Source: JAIUNP01 sp020161975
GTDB lineage: Bacteria > Pseudomonadota > Alphaproteobacteria > Rhizobiales > Beijerinckiaceae
Assembly: GCA_036745275.1 (NCBI GenBank)
Contig: DAIOGK010000007.1
Coordinates: 62,001 to 126,000 of the forward strand
Length of the DNA: 64,000 bases
Reading direction: 5' to 3'
Shown: one piece after another, positions 45,663 through 53,596 of the stretch
Position numbering within the stretch: the first letter of the stretch is position 1
Layout: each line of letters starts with the position of its first letter
The notes under the pieces: generated by a model
The model's database searches: none
Told to the model about the DNA's origin: nothing
What the model saw: the letters and a program-made list of their open reading frames with translations, nothing else
Translations under genes and position numbers: made by a program

Positions 45663-47099
45663 TCACTGCATCTCCAGCCGGTGCGAGACGTTCTTGACGA
45701 TCATGTACTGGTGCAGCCCTTCAGCTCCGCCTTCGCGGCCAAAGCCACTCTCCTTGACACCGCCGAACGGTGTTTCGGCCACCGATGCCTCAAGCGTGTT
45801 GATCGACAGGTTGCCGCATTCAACCCCGTCCGTCAGCAGATCGACATTGCGGGCCGAATGGGTGAAGGCATAGGCCGCCAGCCCGAAGGGCAGAGAGTTT
45901 GCCTTCTCAATCGCTTCTTCCAGCGAATTGACCGGATTGATCAGCGCCATCGGACCGAACGGTTCTTCCGTGAGCGCGCGCGCATCGTCGGGCAAATCCG
46001 CAAGCACCGTGACCGGGTAGAAGTAGCCCCGATTGCCGACCCGTTCGCCACCGGTCAGCACCTTGGCGCCCTTGGCGCGGGCATCTGCCGTCAGCACTTC
46101 CAGCGCCGCCAGACGCCGGTCGTTCGCGACCGGCCCCATCTGCGTTTCGGGATCAAGGCCATTGCCGATGCGGATAGCCTTGGCGCGTTCGACAAACTCG
46201 GTGCAGAAGGACTTGTAGAGATCCTTCATCACGAAAAACCGCGTCGGCGAGGTGCAGACCTGACCCTGGTTGCGCGATTTGCGAATGACGGAAATGCGCG
46301 CGGCCTCGACGGGGTCTACATCGTCACAGACAACGACAGGCGCATGGCCGCCCAGTTCCATCAGCACGGGTTTCATGACGCGAGCCGCGCGTTCGGTCAG
46401 CCACTTGCCGACAGCAGTGGAGCCGGTGAAGGCCACCATCCGCACAGGCTGGCGCGGAATGAGATAGCTTGAAATATCGGCAGGGACGCCAAAAACGAGG
46501 TTGAAGACGCCCGGTGGCAGGCCGGCATCATGCAGCGCGTTGGCAATGTGCACTGCTCCTGCCGGGGTCTCCTCCGCTGCCTTGATGATGATCGAACAGC
46601 CGGAGGCAATCGCTCCTGCAATCTTGCGGCAGGGCTGGCTCATCGGGAAATTCCACGGCGAGAAGGCTGCAACCGTGCCGATGGGCTGGTGGTGGACGAT
46701 ATAGCGGATGCCCGGTTCGCTGGGGATCACCCGGCCATAGATGCGGGTCGCTTCGCCCGCATCCCATTCGAAAAACTCGCAGCCGCGGATCACCTCAAGC
46801 CGTGCTTGCGCGATGGGCTTGCCGTGCTCGCGTGTGATCGACTGGGCGATCTCCTCCTGCCGCTCGCGCATCAGCGCGGCAGCCTTGAGGAGAACCGCCG
46901 CCCGCTTGTGCGGCGAGGTGCGGCTCCACAGCGCAAAGCCCTTCGCCGCCGCCTCCAGCGCATCGTCAAGATCGGCGGTGGTGGCGACGGGGCACTGGCC
47001 GAGGACCGTCTCGTCCGCCGGGTTGAGGATCGGCAGGGTCTCTGCGGTCTTGCGCCAGTGACCACCGATGTAAAGCCTGATTTCGGGATAAGCCGACAT
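45663..47099 (-). CDS. NAD(P)-dependent aldehyde dehydrogenase (succinate-semialdehyde type)
   Basis: Aldehyde dehydrogenase of 478 residues with all catalytic residues: Asn150 (FSPWNFP), Glu248 (MELGGHAP) and Cys282 (NQGQVCTSP). The cofactor loop FTGSTAVGK is present. The NQGQVC motif is typical of the succinate-semialdehyde/GabD branch and of semialdehydes in ring-cleavage pathways. It is the last gene of the leftward operon (SnoaL-like, DHDPS-like, dioxygenase, aspartate-dehydrogenase-like), so its substrate is probably a semialdehyde made there. Confidence 0.92.
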   Translation of the reverse strand: MSAYPEIRLYIGGHWRKTAETLPILNPADETVLGQCPVATTADLDDALEAAAKGFALWSRTSPHKRAAVLLKAAALMRERQEEIAQSITREHGKPIAQARLEVIRGCEFFEWDAGEATRIYGRVIPSEPGIRYIVHHQPIGTVAAFSPWNFPMSQPCRKIAGAIASGCSIIIKAAEETPAGAVHIANALHDAGLPPGVFNLVFGVPADISSYLIPRQPVRMVAFTGSTAVGKWLTERAARVMKPVLMELGGHAPVVVCDDVDPVEAARISVIRKSRNQGQVCTSPTRFFVMKDLYKSFCTEFVERAKAIRIGNGLDPETQMGPVANDRRLAALEVLTADARAKGAKVLTGGERVGNRGYFYPVTVLADLPDDARALTEEPFGPMALINPVNSLEEAIEKANSLPFGLAAYAFTHSARNVDLLTDGVECGNLSINTLEASVAETPFGGVKESGFGREGGAEGLHQYMIVKNVSHRLEMQ

Positions 47100-47120
47100 G
47101 ATAAATTTGCTCCGGGGGTT

Positions 47121-47978
47121 TCAGCGCACGAGGGGACGAAAGCGGTTTTCGACAAAGCGGACGAGGCCCAGGGCCGTCATTTCCGATGATTTCGGATTGC
47201 TTGCCAGCGGACGGGCCTGAATGGTGAAGTCGAGGACACCGAAGTCGCCGCTGGCGTGAATGATATGCTGATTGCGGGTCGTGGCAGGGTCGGCCACCAT
47301 CATGACGCGGGTCTGGTCAAGGCCAACACCGGCCAGTGCCGTGATGATCGTGACATTGGCATTCTGCGGATACTGCTGCGCGGCCTCGCGCGCGGTTCCG
47401 TTGAAAAAGGCCGTTGCCTCGGTCAGCGCGCCAAGATCGACGAGCGTTTCCGCGGCCGTGCCGCGCCAGGCGCCGGGCGGCTTGACGATGCTGTGGCACA
47501 CTTCGTCGAGCGCGAGTGCGGAGGCGGAGACCAGGGCACCGATCCCGCCGACTGCGCCGGGGGGAATGACCAACTGGCTGCCCTGATCCTCAGCGGTCTT
47601 CACCAGCCGCGCCAGCAAGGCGTCATCGGTAAAGGCGCTGGTCGAGGCGGCCACAAAGGCCCGCGCGTGGGTGAGGGCGGCCTCACCCCACTGGGCCACC
47701 GCGCCGCGGCCGGCCATTTCGATCACGATCTCCGGCCGGGCTGTGGCAAGCCCCGCCGGCTCGGTGACGACAGAGGCACCGTGCGGAATATCCTCCGCCG
47801 GAACCCCGGCGGGCAGACAGACAGCGCAGATCGTCACGCGCTGCCCGTTCCGCTCCGCCAGAAGCTCGACAAACCGCCGGGCAATGGCACCCCAACCGAT
47901 CAATGCCACCCGCAGCGGCGCAATGGGCGCACCCGAAGGCGTTGCCGTGTGAGTGCCGGGCGGGGACAGTGGGGACAT
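47121..47978 (-). CDS. Aspartate dehydrogenase family protein
   Basis: Protein of 285 residues with an N-terminal NAD-binding fold (RVALIGWGAIARRFVELL) and the family motifs KPPGAWRGTAAE, PQNANVTIITALAGVGLD and RNQHIIHASGDFG, the last with the predicted catalytic histidine. Family members interconvert L-aspartate and iminoaspartate, which feeds NAD synthesis with NadA. Here it sits between a ring-cleaving dioxygenase and an aldehyde dehydrogenase, so it may act on a related amino or imino acid. The ATG at 47978 has AGGA 8 bases upstream; an ATG at 47987 is possible. Confidence 0.85.
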   Translation of the reverse strand: MSPLSPPGTHTATPSGAPIAPLRVALIGWGAIARRFVELLAERNGQRVTICAVCLPAGVPAEDIPHGASVVTEPAGLATARPEIVIEMAGRGAVAQWGEAALTHARAFVAASTSAFTDDALLARLVKTAEDQGSQLVIPPGAVGGIGALVSASALALDEVCHSIVKPPGAWRGTAAETLVDLGALTEATAFFNGTAREAAQQYPQNANVTIITALAGVGLDQTRVMMVADPATTRNQHIIHASGDFGVLDFTIQARPLASNPKSSEMTALGLVRFVENRFRPLVR

Positions 47979-48018
47979 GGGATGCATCCTGATCAACGGA
48001 TTGGCAAGGTTGCGTGGC

Positions 48019-48561
48019 TCAGAGCTTGACCCAGCCCTTGGGTGGGGTCTTGCCGGGGTGAAGGGCACCGCAATGCGGGCATTTACGGGCAGCTTCGTTG
48101 TTGTAGAACGCCTCGTAGATCGGCGGCAGATCATCAACGATCGACTCGAGATCCTTCTCGGCGCGCGCAACCAGCCCCTTGCACTCGAAGCAGTACCACT
48201 CGATGGCATCGAGCGCGCCTTCAGGGCGCGGCGATTCGATCACAAGGCCGATCGATCCTTCCTGCGGACGCTGCGGTGAGTGGCGCACATGCGCCGGCAG
48301 CATGAAAATCTCGCCCTCGCGGATCGGAATGTCATAGTGCTCGCCATTGTCGATGACCTTGAGCACCATGTCGCCCTTCATCTGGTAGAAGAACTCCTCC
48401 ACCGGATCGTCGTGGAAGTCGGCGCGCTCATTGGGGCCGCCGACGACTGTCACCATCAGGTCGGCATCCTTCCAGATCTGCTGGTTGTTGACCGGCGGCT
48501 TGAGCAGATGCTCGTTCTCAGCAATCCATTTCTGGAAATTGAAAGCCTTGAGACGTCCCAT
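48019..48561 (-). CDS. 3-Hydroxyanthranilate 3,4-dioxygenase
   Basis: Cupin-fold iron enzyme of 180 residues that opens the ring of 3-hydroxyanthranilate to 2-amino-3-carboxymuconate semialdehyde. All known functional residues are there: iron ligands His50, Glu56, His94; substrate residues Arg46, Arg98, Glu109; and the second, rubredoxin-like iron site Cys124, 127, 161, 164. They are displaced by one from the Cupriavidus enzyme numbering. The start has a strong AGGAGGA site. No kynureninase, KMO or ACMS decarboxylase is visible nearby, so its substrate source and product fate are open. Confidence 0.93.
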   Translation of the reverse strand: MGRLKAFNFQKWIAENEHLLKPPVNNQQIWKDADLMVTVVGGPNERADFHDDPVEEFFYQMKGDMVLKVIDNGEHYDIPIREGEIFMLPAHVRHSPQRPQEGSIGLVIESPRPEGALDAIEWYCFECKGLVARAEKDLESIVDDLPPIYEAFYNNEAARKCPHCGALHPGKTPPKGWVKL

Positions 48562-48580
48562 GGTCTGTCCTCCTAGAGTA

Positions 48581-48799
48581 CTCATCCGTTGATTATCCCG
48601 CCTGCGCCGCTGCGGGCGCAACCGTCTTGACCTCATCACGCATTTCGAACGTCATCAGGTCTCCCCCATCACCGCCGGTCCCACATACGCCTGGTGCGGA
48701 CCGGCGATGACGTCCTCTTCCTTTGCTGTCGGCACCGGTGCGCTGCCGTACAAGCCAATCCGATTGCAGACCGCCGGTTCCCGGGCCGGCCTGCTCCAT
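48581..48799 (-). pseudogene. Possible remnant of deleted coding sequence between operon genes
   Basis: The 238-base gap is unusually long for this operon. On the minus strand one frame is open from just after the DHDPS-like stop to a TGA near 48657 and ends with IAGPHQAYVGPAVMGET, with coding-like third-position GC. That TGA overlaps an ATG that opens a 20-codon frame (MTFEMRDEVKTVAPAAAQAG). Neither has a complete start or a family I recognise. They may be leftovers of one or two genes, or chance. Confidence 0.3.
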
Positions 48800-49753
48800 T
48801 CAGCGTTTCAGGCCGCAGGTCTCGAAGGCCGCCTTGGTCGCGGCCTTTTCGGCCTCGGTCAGCTCAAGCAGCGGCGTGCGGACATGCCCGCCCACCTGGC
48901 CGAGCAAGCCCTGCCAGTACTTCTGATGCGAATGCGGCTTTTCCGGCGGGCGCGTCGATTTCAGCGCATGGCGCACCGGTTCGAGCGAGTCGCGGACCTT
49001 GCGTGCTTCGGTGAATTTTCCAGCGAATGCGAGGTCGGTGTATTCGCGCATCCGACGGTCATTCTTGCTCTGGATCAGGTAGGGCGGCGACGAGCACAGA
49101 TAGAGCCGCCAGTTCATCTCTTCGATGTTGTCCAGCCACTCCTCTTCCGAAGCGGTCGAGACGATGATGCGGTCGGAAGCGAGGCGATGCAGTTCCTTGT
49201 ACATCTCGCGCGGCACGGAATATTTGATCGCCACGACGTTCTCGATGTCGGCAAGGCGGTTGCAGAGTTCCGGGCTCATCAGATAGCCCGAGTCCGGATG
49301 GCTCCACAGCGCGACGCCGATATCCACTGCACCGCAGACCGTGCGGTAATAGTTCATCAGCGTCTCGTCCTGCTTCTTGTGGAAATGCAGGATCGGCGCG
49401 TGGACGACGATGTAGTCGGCACCACAGTTCTGGGCATAGCGCGCCAGTTCGATCACAGTATCCATGTTCTGATCCGAACAGGACATGATCGTCTGTGCCT
49501 TGCCGGCGCAGGCTTTGACCGCAAGATCGAAGGCACGCTTGCGCTCGTCGAGCGACATCGAAAAGAACTCGCCCTGCTTGCCGGCGACGAAGAAGCCGTC
49601 AATCTTCAGGTCATCGATCCAATGGCGGTAGTTGGAGAGGACACCCTCCTCGTTGATGGCGCCGGATGCGGTGAACGGGGTCAAAGCCGCCGCCCAGATG
49701 CCCTTCATCGTGGCCAGAGCATGGGATTTAGCTTCGGACTTCTTGTATTTCAT
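48800..49753 (-). CDS. Dihydrodipicolinate synthase family aldolase/lyase
   Basis: A TIM-barrel class I aldolase relative, 317 residues. The Schiff-base lysine is Lys177 (VVAIKYSV) and the substrate carboxylate loop is AGKQGEFF near residue 57. The usual YN-x-P motif with the catalytic tyrosine is replaced by LWSHPDSG, with Trp150 where the tyrosine is expected. So it is not a biosynthetic DapA. Relatives include N-acetylneuraminate lyase, KDG aldolases and hydratase-aldolases of aromatic degradation. The ATG at 49753 (MKYKKSE) is preferred over one at 49801 that lacks a binding site. Confidence 0.85.
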   Translation of the reverse strand: MKYKKSEAKSHALATMKGIWAAALTPFTASGAINEEGVLSNYRHWIDDLKIDGFFVAGKQGEFFSMSLDERKRAFDLAVKACAGKAQTIMSCSDQNMDTVIELARYAQNCGADYIVVHAPILHFHKKQDETLMNYYRTVCGAVDIGVALWSHPDSGYLMSPELCNRLADIENVVAIKYSVPREMYKELHRLASDRIIVSTASEEEWLDNIEEMNWRLYLCSSPPYLIQSKNDRRMREYTDLAFAGKFTEARKVRDSLEPVRHALKSTRPPEKPHSHQKYWQGLLGQVGGHVRTPLLELTEAEKAATKAAFETCGLKR

Positions 49754-49910
49754 GACCTTGCGCGCTCCTATGTTGCCCTGAGACTGCGCGGGTTGGGCCA
49801 TAAGATAAAGTCACCAAATGATATTAATTCAGGCGGCAAAATGATAAGTTGAGCGGTCTCAGCGTTGCCTGCTGCGGGGCCGGCGCCGTGTCCGGTGCCG
49901 GAGGCGCCCA

Positions 49911-50990
49911 TCAGCGCCGCAGCACCTCATGGACGCGACCGAGCGCATCAAAGCCCATTTGCATCATCAAATGCAGCATATCGAGCGGGACCCAGTTCTC
50001 GCGGATCAGGCCTTCATGGTGCAGATAGAAATCCATCACCCGCATGAAGACGGGTTTGCCGCTCGGCGGCAGACCGCAGAATCCGCCGCCGGTGTGCATG
50101 GCATAGACGGATGGCCAGCCGCCCGTGACCGAATAGGGCCCGTCGCCGATGCGAATGTAGTGGCCGGCGCCATGACGGGCCTTTTCCGCCTGAACCTCGG
50201 CGAATGTGCCCTGCGGTCGCGCAAAGGCAATGCGGAAGGGCAGCTGGTGTCCGTCGACAAAACCATCGAGCCCGCGCGTGGTGCCGATGCCCGCCGGGCC
50301 ATACCACATCATTTTCGGGTGCCAGTATTCCTTTTGCGGCATGGCAATGAGGCCCTCGCGGTTGAGCCGCTGCCGGTCGTCGAACTCGGCGAGCGAACGG
50401 TGCATGGCGAGTGTCTGGGCAATGCTTTCAACGGATTGCGGTGCATCGGAGGTCGTAAATCGCACACCGTCCGCCGTCAGCGGGGCGGGCCACATTTCCG
50501 GGCTTCCCAGTGGCTGTGCGATGGGCCAAAGGCCGACCTGCCGCATCACGTCGAGTACATCCCAGAGAAGGTTTGCCTGCACCACGGCCCCTTCGACATC
50601 AACTTCGTAAACCTCGCCGTAACGCAGGTAGATCGGCCGATTGGTGGCGGGCAGGCCAAGCCAGTCGCTGCGCATCGTACCACAGTAATGGCCGACTGCC
50701 GCGAGGTACCGGCGGTTCTGGTAGCTGCCGCCGACGAAAATCACGTCGCGTCGTTCAAGGTCCGGGCAGGCCTTCTTGAGGGGGGCGAAGGCTTTGGCAA
50801 GGGCTTCCGCCGAGCTCGCGCAGGCGTTGATCGGATGCGCGATGCGCCAGGCCGCATCGTTGATGGCCAGGGCGGACATCGCCTGCCCGATGCTGCTCTC
50901 GCGCGATTCTGCAAGCGCTGTCAGTCGCTGGTGAACGCGCTGGCGCAAGGCTGCATCAGGCGAGGCGAGAGGGGCGAAATCAGGAACCAT
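49911..50990 (-). CDS. Two-domain SnoaL-like (NTF2-fold, ester-cyclase type) protein
   Basis: Protein of 359 residues that reads as two SnoaL-like domains, each ending with a tryptophan/methionine-rich segment: EVDVEGAVVQANLLWDVLDV near residue 160 and YLHHEGLIRENWVPLDMLHL near 325. SnoaL relatives catalyse cyclisations, hydrations or isomerisations without cofactor. There is no signal peptide. It is the first gene of the leftward catabolic operon, and similar proteins occur at 55.5 and 58.9 kb. The ATG at 50990 (MVPDFAPL) is used. The exact reaction is unknown. Confidence 0.75.
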   Translation of the reverse strand: MVPDFAPLASPDAALRQRVHQRLTALAESRESSIGQAMSALAINDAAWRIAHPINACASSAEALAKAFAPLKKACPDLERRDVIFVGGSYQNRRYLAAVGHYCGTMRSDWLGLPATNRPIYLRYGEVYEVDVEGAVVQANLLWDVLDVMRQVGLWPIAQPLGSPEMWPAPLTADGVRFTTSDAPQSVESIAQTLAMHRSLAEFDDRQRLNREGLIAMPQKEYWHPKMMWYGPAGIGTTRGLDGFVDGHQLPFRIAFARPQGTFAEVQAEKARHGAGHYIRIGDGPYSVTGGWPSVYAMHTGGGFCGLPPSGKPVFMRVMDFYLHHEGLIRENWVPLDMLHLMMQMGFDALGRVHEVLRR

Positions 50991-51067
50991 GCGGCATATC
51001 CCCGGGTGGCGGACAAAACAGGAAAAGCAGCGGGCACCATGCCGCGCGGAGGCACTGTTCCCCATTT

Positions 51068-51081
51068 TGCAATCGTATTCA
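51068..51081 (+). promoter_or_regulatory. LacI-like operator half of an inverted pair (site 1)
   Basis: TGCAATCGTATTCA, with a central CG step and partial dyad TGCA-N6-T-x-CA. Its first eleven bases recur inverted in the site at 51092-51105. It lies 78 bases upstream of the SnoaL gene start. Confidence 0.55.
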
Positions 51082-51091
51082 AGATTGTTGT

Positions 51092-51105
51092 TGCATACGA
51101 TTGCA
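51092..51105 (-). promoter_or_regulatory. LacI-like operator, inverted copy (site 2)
   Basis: TGCATACGATTGCA (reverse TGCAATCGTATGCA) is a TGCA-N2-CG-N2-TGCA dyad, the LacI-family form. Its centre is 24 bases from the centre of site 1. The 10-base arms GCAATCGTAT and ATACGATTGC (51069-51078, 51095-51104) are exact inverted repeats. The regulator is probably the LacI protein at 57.9 kb. Confidence 0.6.
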
Positions 51106-51107
51106 GA

Positions 51108-51121
51108 GCATGCTTGCATGC
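51108..51121. repeat. Tandem GCATGC palindromes in the divergent promoter
   Basis: GCATGCTTGCATGC holds two GCATGC palindromes separated by TT, three bases from LacI-like site 2. It may be a further binding element. Confidence 0.4.
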
Positions 51122-51196
51122 CCTTAATCTGGCTGCAGATGGAACGTGGCCGAGGGGTTGAGAACGGTCAGCAATGCCACAGGGGGGATTGGACGC

Positions 51197-52441
51197 ATGA
51201 TGAGGACCATGAAGACGGCTCTGACGCTGGCCGCATTGCTCGCGGCAGGCACGGCGCAGGCGCAGGTGAACTGCGGCGTTACCAGTGGCCGCGTGAACAT
51301 CGTCGGCAACGAATTCCCGGCCATCAAGACCGTCGCCGCAAACGCCGCGAAGTGCCAGACAGGCACGCTTACTGTGAAGTCGAACCTGACCTCCACGCAC
51401 CAGCGCATCAACCTGCCCGGTATGCAGGGCAACCCGGCGGAATATACCGCTGCCATTATTGCCACATCGTCGATCGTTGCGCTGATGAACGAGAACGTCA
51501 TCCGCCCGCTCGATGCGCTCGTGGCAGCCGACGGCAAGGACATCCCGAAGAACCAGCTCATCACCATCGATGGCAAGGTGATGGCTGTTGCCTTCATGGC
51601 CAATGCCCAACACCTCGTCTACCGGAAGGATATTCTGTCGCAGGTCGGGGCCGAGCCGCCGAAAACCTATGAAGACATGATCCGCATCGGCAAGCAGATC
51701 CGCGAGCGCGGTATCCTGAAGCACCCGATCGGTGGAGCGTACAAGTCGGGCTGGGCGCTCGGCGAGGAATTTGTGAATATGTACACCGGCTATGGCGCCG
51801 ATTTCTTCAAGCCGGGAACGGCTGAGGTGGCCATCAACAATCCGCGCGGCATCGCGGCGTTGAACACCATGAAGGCGCTGACCGAGCTCATGCATCCTGA
51901 TTTCCTGACGCATGACAACAACGAGACGAACGCCGAATGGAAATCGGGCAATCTCGCGATGATGAACATGTGGGGTTCGCGAACCGGCGTGCTGATGGTC
52001 AAGGAAGGTAATGATCCCAAGGTCGCCGAAAACACCATGGTCGGGGCCCCGATGACGGTGGGCGGGGGCAAGATTCCGGCCACCACGCTCTGGTGGGATG
52101 GCTGGACCGTGGCGCGCAACATCTCTGATGAGGATGCCCGTGCCACGTTCCTTGCCCTGAAGAACGGGATTTCGCCCTCGATCCTCAATGACGAGACCAT
52201 GGGCCAGGCGGTGTGGATGATTGCCGGCTATAAGCCTGCGCCGGTGAACCAGGGCGTGATGCAGACCATGGCCATGGGCGCAAAGCCCTATCCGATGCTG
52301 CCGTACATGGGGCTTCTGCACACTGCGCTCGGCGAGGGCATCGCGCCCTTCCTGCAAGGACGCAAGGATGCGGAGACGACGCTTGCGGATATCGAAAAGG
52401 CTTACACCACGGCTGCGAAGGAAAAGGGCTTCCTGAAGTAA
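51197..52441 (+). CDS. Sugar-type ABC transporter substrate-binding protein
   Basis: Periplasmic binding protein of 414 residues. The signal peptide MRTMKTALTLAALLAAGTAQ is cleaved near AQAQVN. The mature part resembles family 1 binding proteins (MAVAFMANAQHLVYRKDILS, EWKSGNLAMMNMWGSRTGVL, TLWWDGWTVARNISDEDA). It is the first gene of the rightward catabolic operon and is followed by a hairpin and two permeases. The ligand is presumably the compound the regulon degrades. Confidence 0.9.
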   Translation: MMRTMKTALTLAALLAAGTAQAQVNCGVTSGRVNIVGNEFPAIKTVAANAAKCQTGTLTVKSNLTSTHQRINLPGMQGNPAEYTAAIIATSSIVALMNENVIRPLDALVAADGKDIPKNQLITIDGKVMAVAFMANAQHLVYRKDILSQVGAEPPKTYEDMIRIGKQIRERGILKHPIGGAYKSGWALGEEFVNMYTGYGADFFKPGTAEVAINNPRGIAALNTMKALTELMHPDFLTHDNNETNAEWKSGNLAMMNMWGSRTGVLMVKEGNDPKVAENTMVGAPMTVGGGKIPATTLWWDGWTVARNISDEDARATFLALKNGISPSILNDETMGQAVWMIAGYKPAPVNQGVMQTMAMGAKPYPMLPYMGLLHTALGEGIAPFLQGRKDAETTLADIEKAYTTAAKEKGFLK

Positions 52442-52454
52442 GCCCGTAGCGCGT

Positions 52455-52480
52455 GCGATGGCGGGTTTGGCCGCCATCGC
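52455..52480 (+). terminator. Hairpin after the substrate-binding protein gene
   Basis: GCGATGGCGG and CCGCCATCGC form a perfect 10-base stem with loop GTTTGG, 14 bases after the stop. No T run follows, so mRNA stabilisation or attenuation is more likely than full termination. Confidence 0.65.
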
Positions 52481-52563
52481 CACCATTCACCGCTTTCTTC
52501 GGCCATCTCCGGATGGCGCCCGGACCACTATGACCGCGCCAAAGCTGGCGTGAAGGGGGAGGC

Positions 52564-53586
52564 ATGAAACACGCGACTTTCCTGCGCTTCTTCCTACCCA
52601 CGGCGACCGCGATGCTGCTGTTCATCGCGCTGCCGATTGTCTCAGTGCTGATCCAGTCCGTTCATGCCCCGCATGATCGCGTGGTGGTTGAGGTGGAGAA
52701 TTGCACGCCGTTTGGCTGCACGAAATCCACTGTGATCGATCAAGCCGCCACGGAGAGGCTGCGCGAAGAGAAGCCGCAGGGCCGGTTTGTGGGGCTGGAT
52801 ATCTATCGGGACCGCTCGCATCTTGCCTTTTCTGAGATCGGCGAGGCCTGGAACCAGGCGACGGGGGCCGGTGATTTCTTTGCGCGGCTGATGAACCTGC
52901 CCTTCTACCGCGCGCTTGTCTTCACGCTCACCTACATGGTGTTCGTGACGCCGCTTTCCATCCTGCTCGGCTTTGTGGTGGCTTTGGCCGTCAATGCCAT
53001 TCCAAGGCTCTTTCGCGGACCGGTGATCTTCTTCTCGCTGCTGCCGATGATTGTGACACCGCTGATCGGTGCGCTCATCCTGTTCTGGATGGTCGATTCC
53101 CGCGGGATCATCGGGGCGGCGGTCCAGTGGCTCGCCAATGACCCCAACCTGTCGCTGAAGGCCTCGACAACGCTCACCTGGATCATGTTGATCGTCTATG
53201 GCACCTGGTCCACCGCGCCCTTCGCCTTTGTCGTCTACTATGCCGGCTTGCAGACCGTGCCGCAGGATTCGCTGGAAAGCGCGATGCTCGATGGCGCGAC
53301 GCGCTGGCATCGCATCCGCTACATCGTGCTGCCGCATCTGATGCCGCTGACGGTGTTCATGTTTCTCATCAAGATCATGGACAATTTCCGGGTTTTCGAG
53401 CCGATCGTCAGCTTCAATGCCGCCGCACATGCGCAGTCGCTCTCCTATTTCATCTATTCCGATCTCGGCGGAGAGACGCGGCTTCTCTCCTCAGCGGCAG
53501 CGACGTCGGTGCTGACGATCGCCGGCGTGCTGGTTCTTTTGTCCCCCGTTCTGGTGCGCACCTGGCGCCAGTTCGGCAAGGCGTGA
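52564..53586 (+). CDS. ABC transporter permease, MalF/UgpA type with periplasmic insert
   Basis: Inner-membrane permease of 340 residues. Helix 1 (FLPTATAMLLFIALPIVSVL) is followed by a hydrophilic insert of roughly 85 residues (about 37-118) with a cysteine pair (ENCTPFGCTK), longer than in most UgpA proteins. Then come five helices, with the EAA loop LESAMLDGATRWHRIRYIVL. It starts after GGGGAGGC. It pairs with the next permease. Confidence 0.9.
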   Translation: MKHATFLRFFLPTATAMLLFIALPIVSVLIQSVHAPHDRVVVEVENCTPFGCTKSTVIDQAATERLREEKPQGRFVGLDIYRDRSHLAFSEIGEAWNQATGAGDFFARLMNLPFYRALVFTLTYMVFVTPLSILLGFVVALAVNAIPRLFRGPVIFFSLLPMIVTPLIGALILFWMVDSRGIIGAAVQWLANDPNLSLKASTTLTWIMLIVYGTWSTAPFAFVVYYAGLQTVPQDSLESAMLDGATRWHRIRYIVLPHLMPLTVFMFLIKIMDNFRVFEPIVSFNAAAHAQSLSYFIYSDLGGETRLLSSAAATSVLTIAGVLVLLSPVLVRTWRQFGKA

Positions 53587-53596
53587 GGAGGAAACC

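Noticed and set aside
48800..49801. Biosynthetic dihydrodipicolinate synthase (dapA)
   Set aside because: The catalytic tyrosine motif is replaced and the gene is in a catabolic operon.
50921..52486. 521-codon minus-strand frame across the divergent promoter
   Set aside because: Crosses the promoter region, a SnoaL gene and a binding-protein gene with a clear signal peptide.
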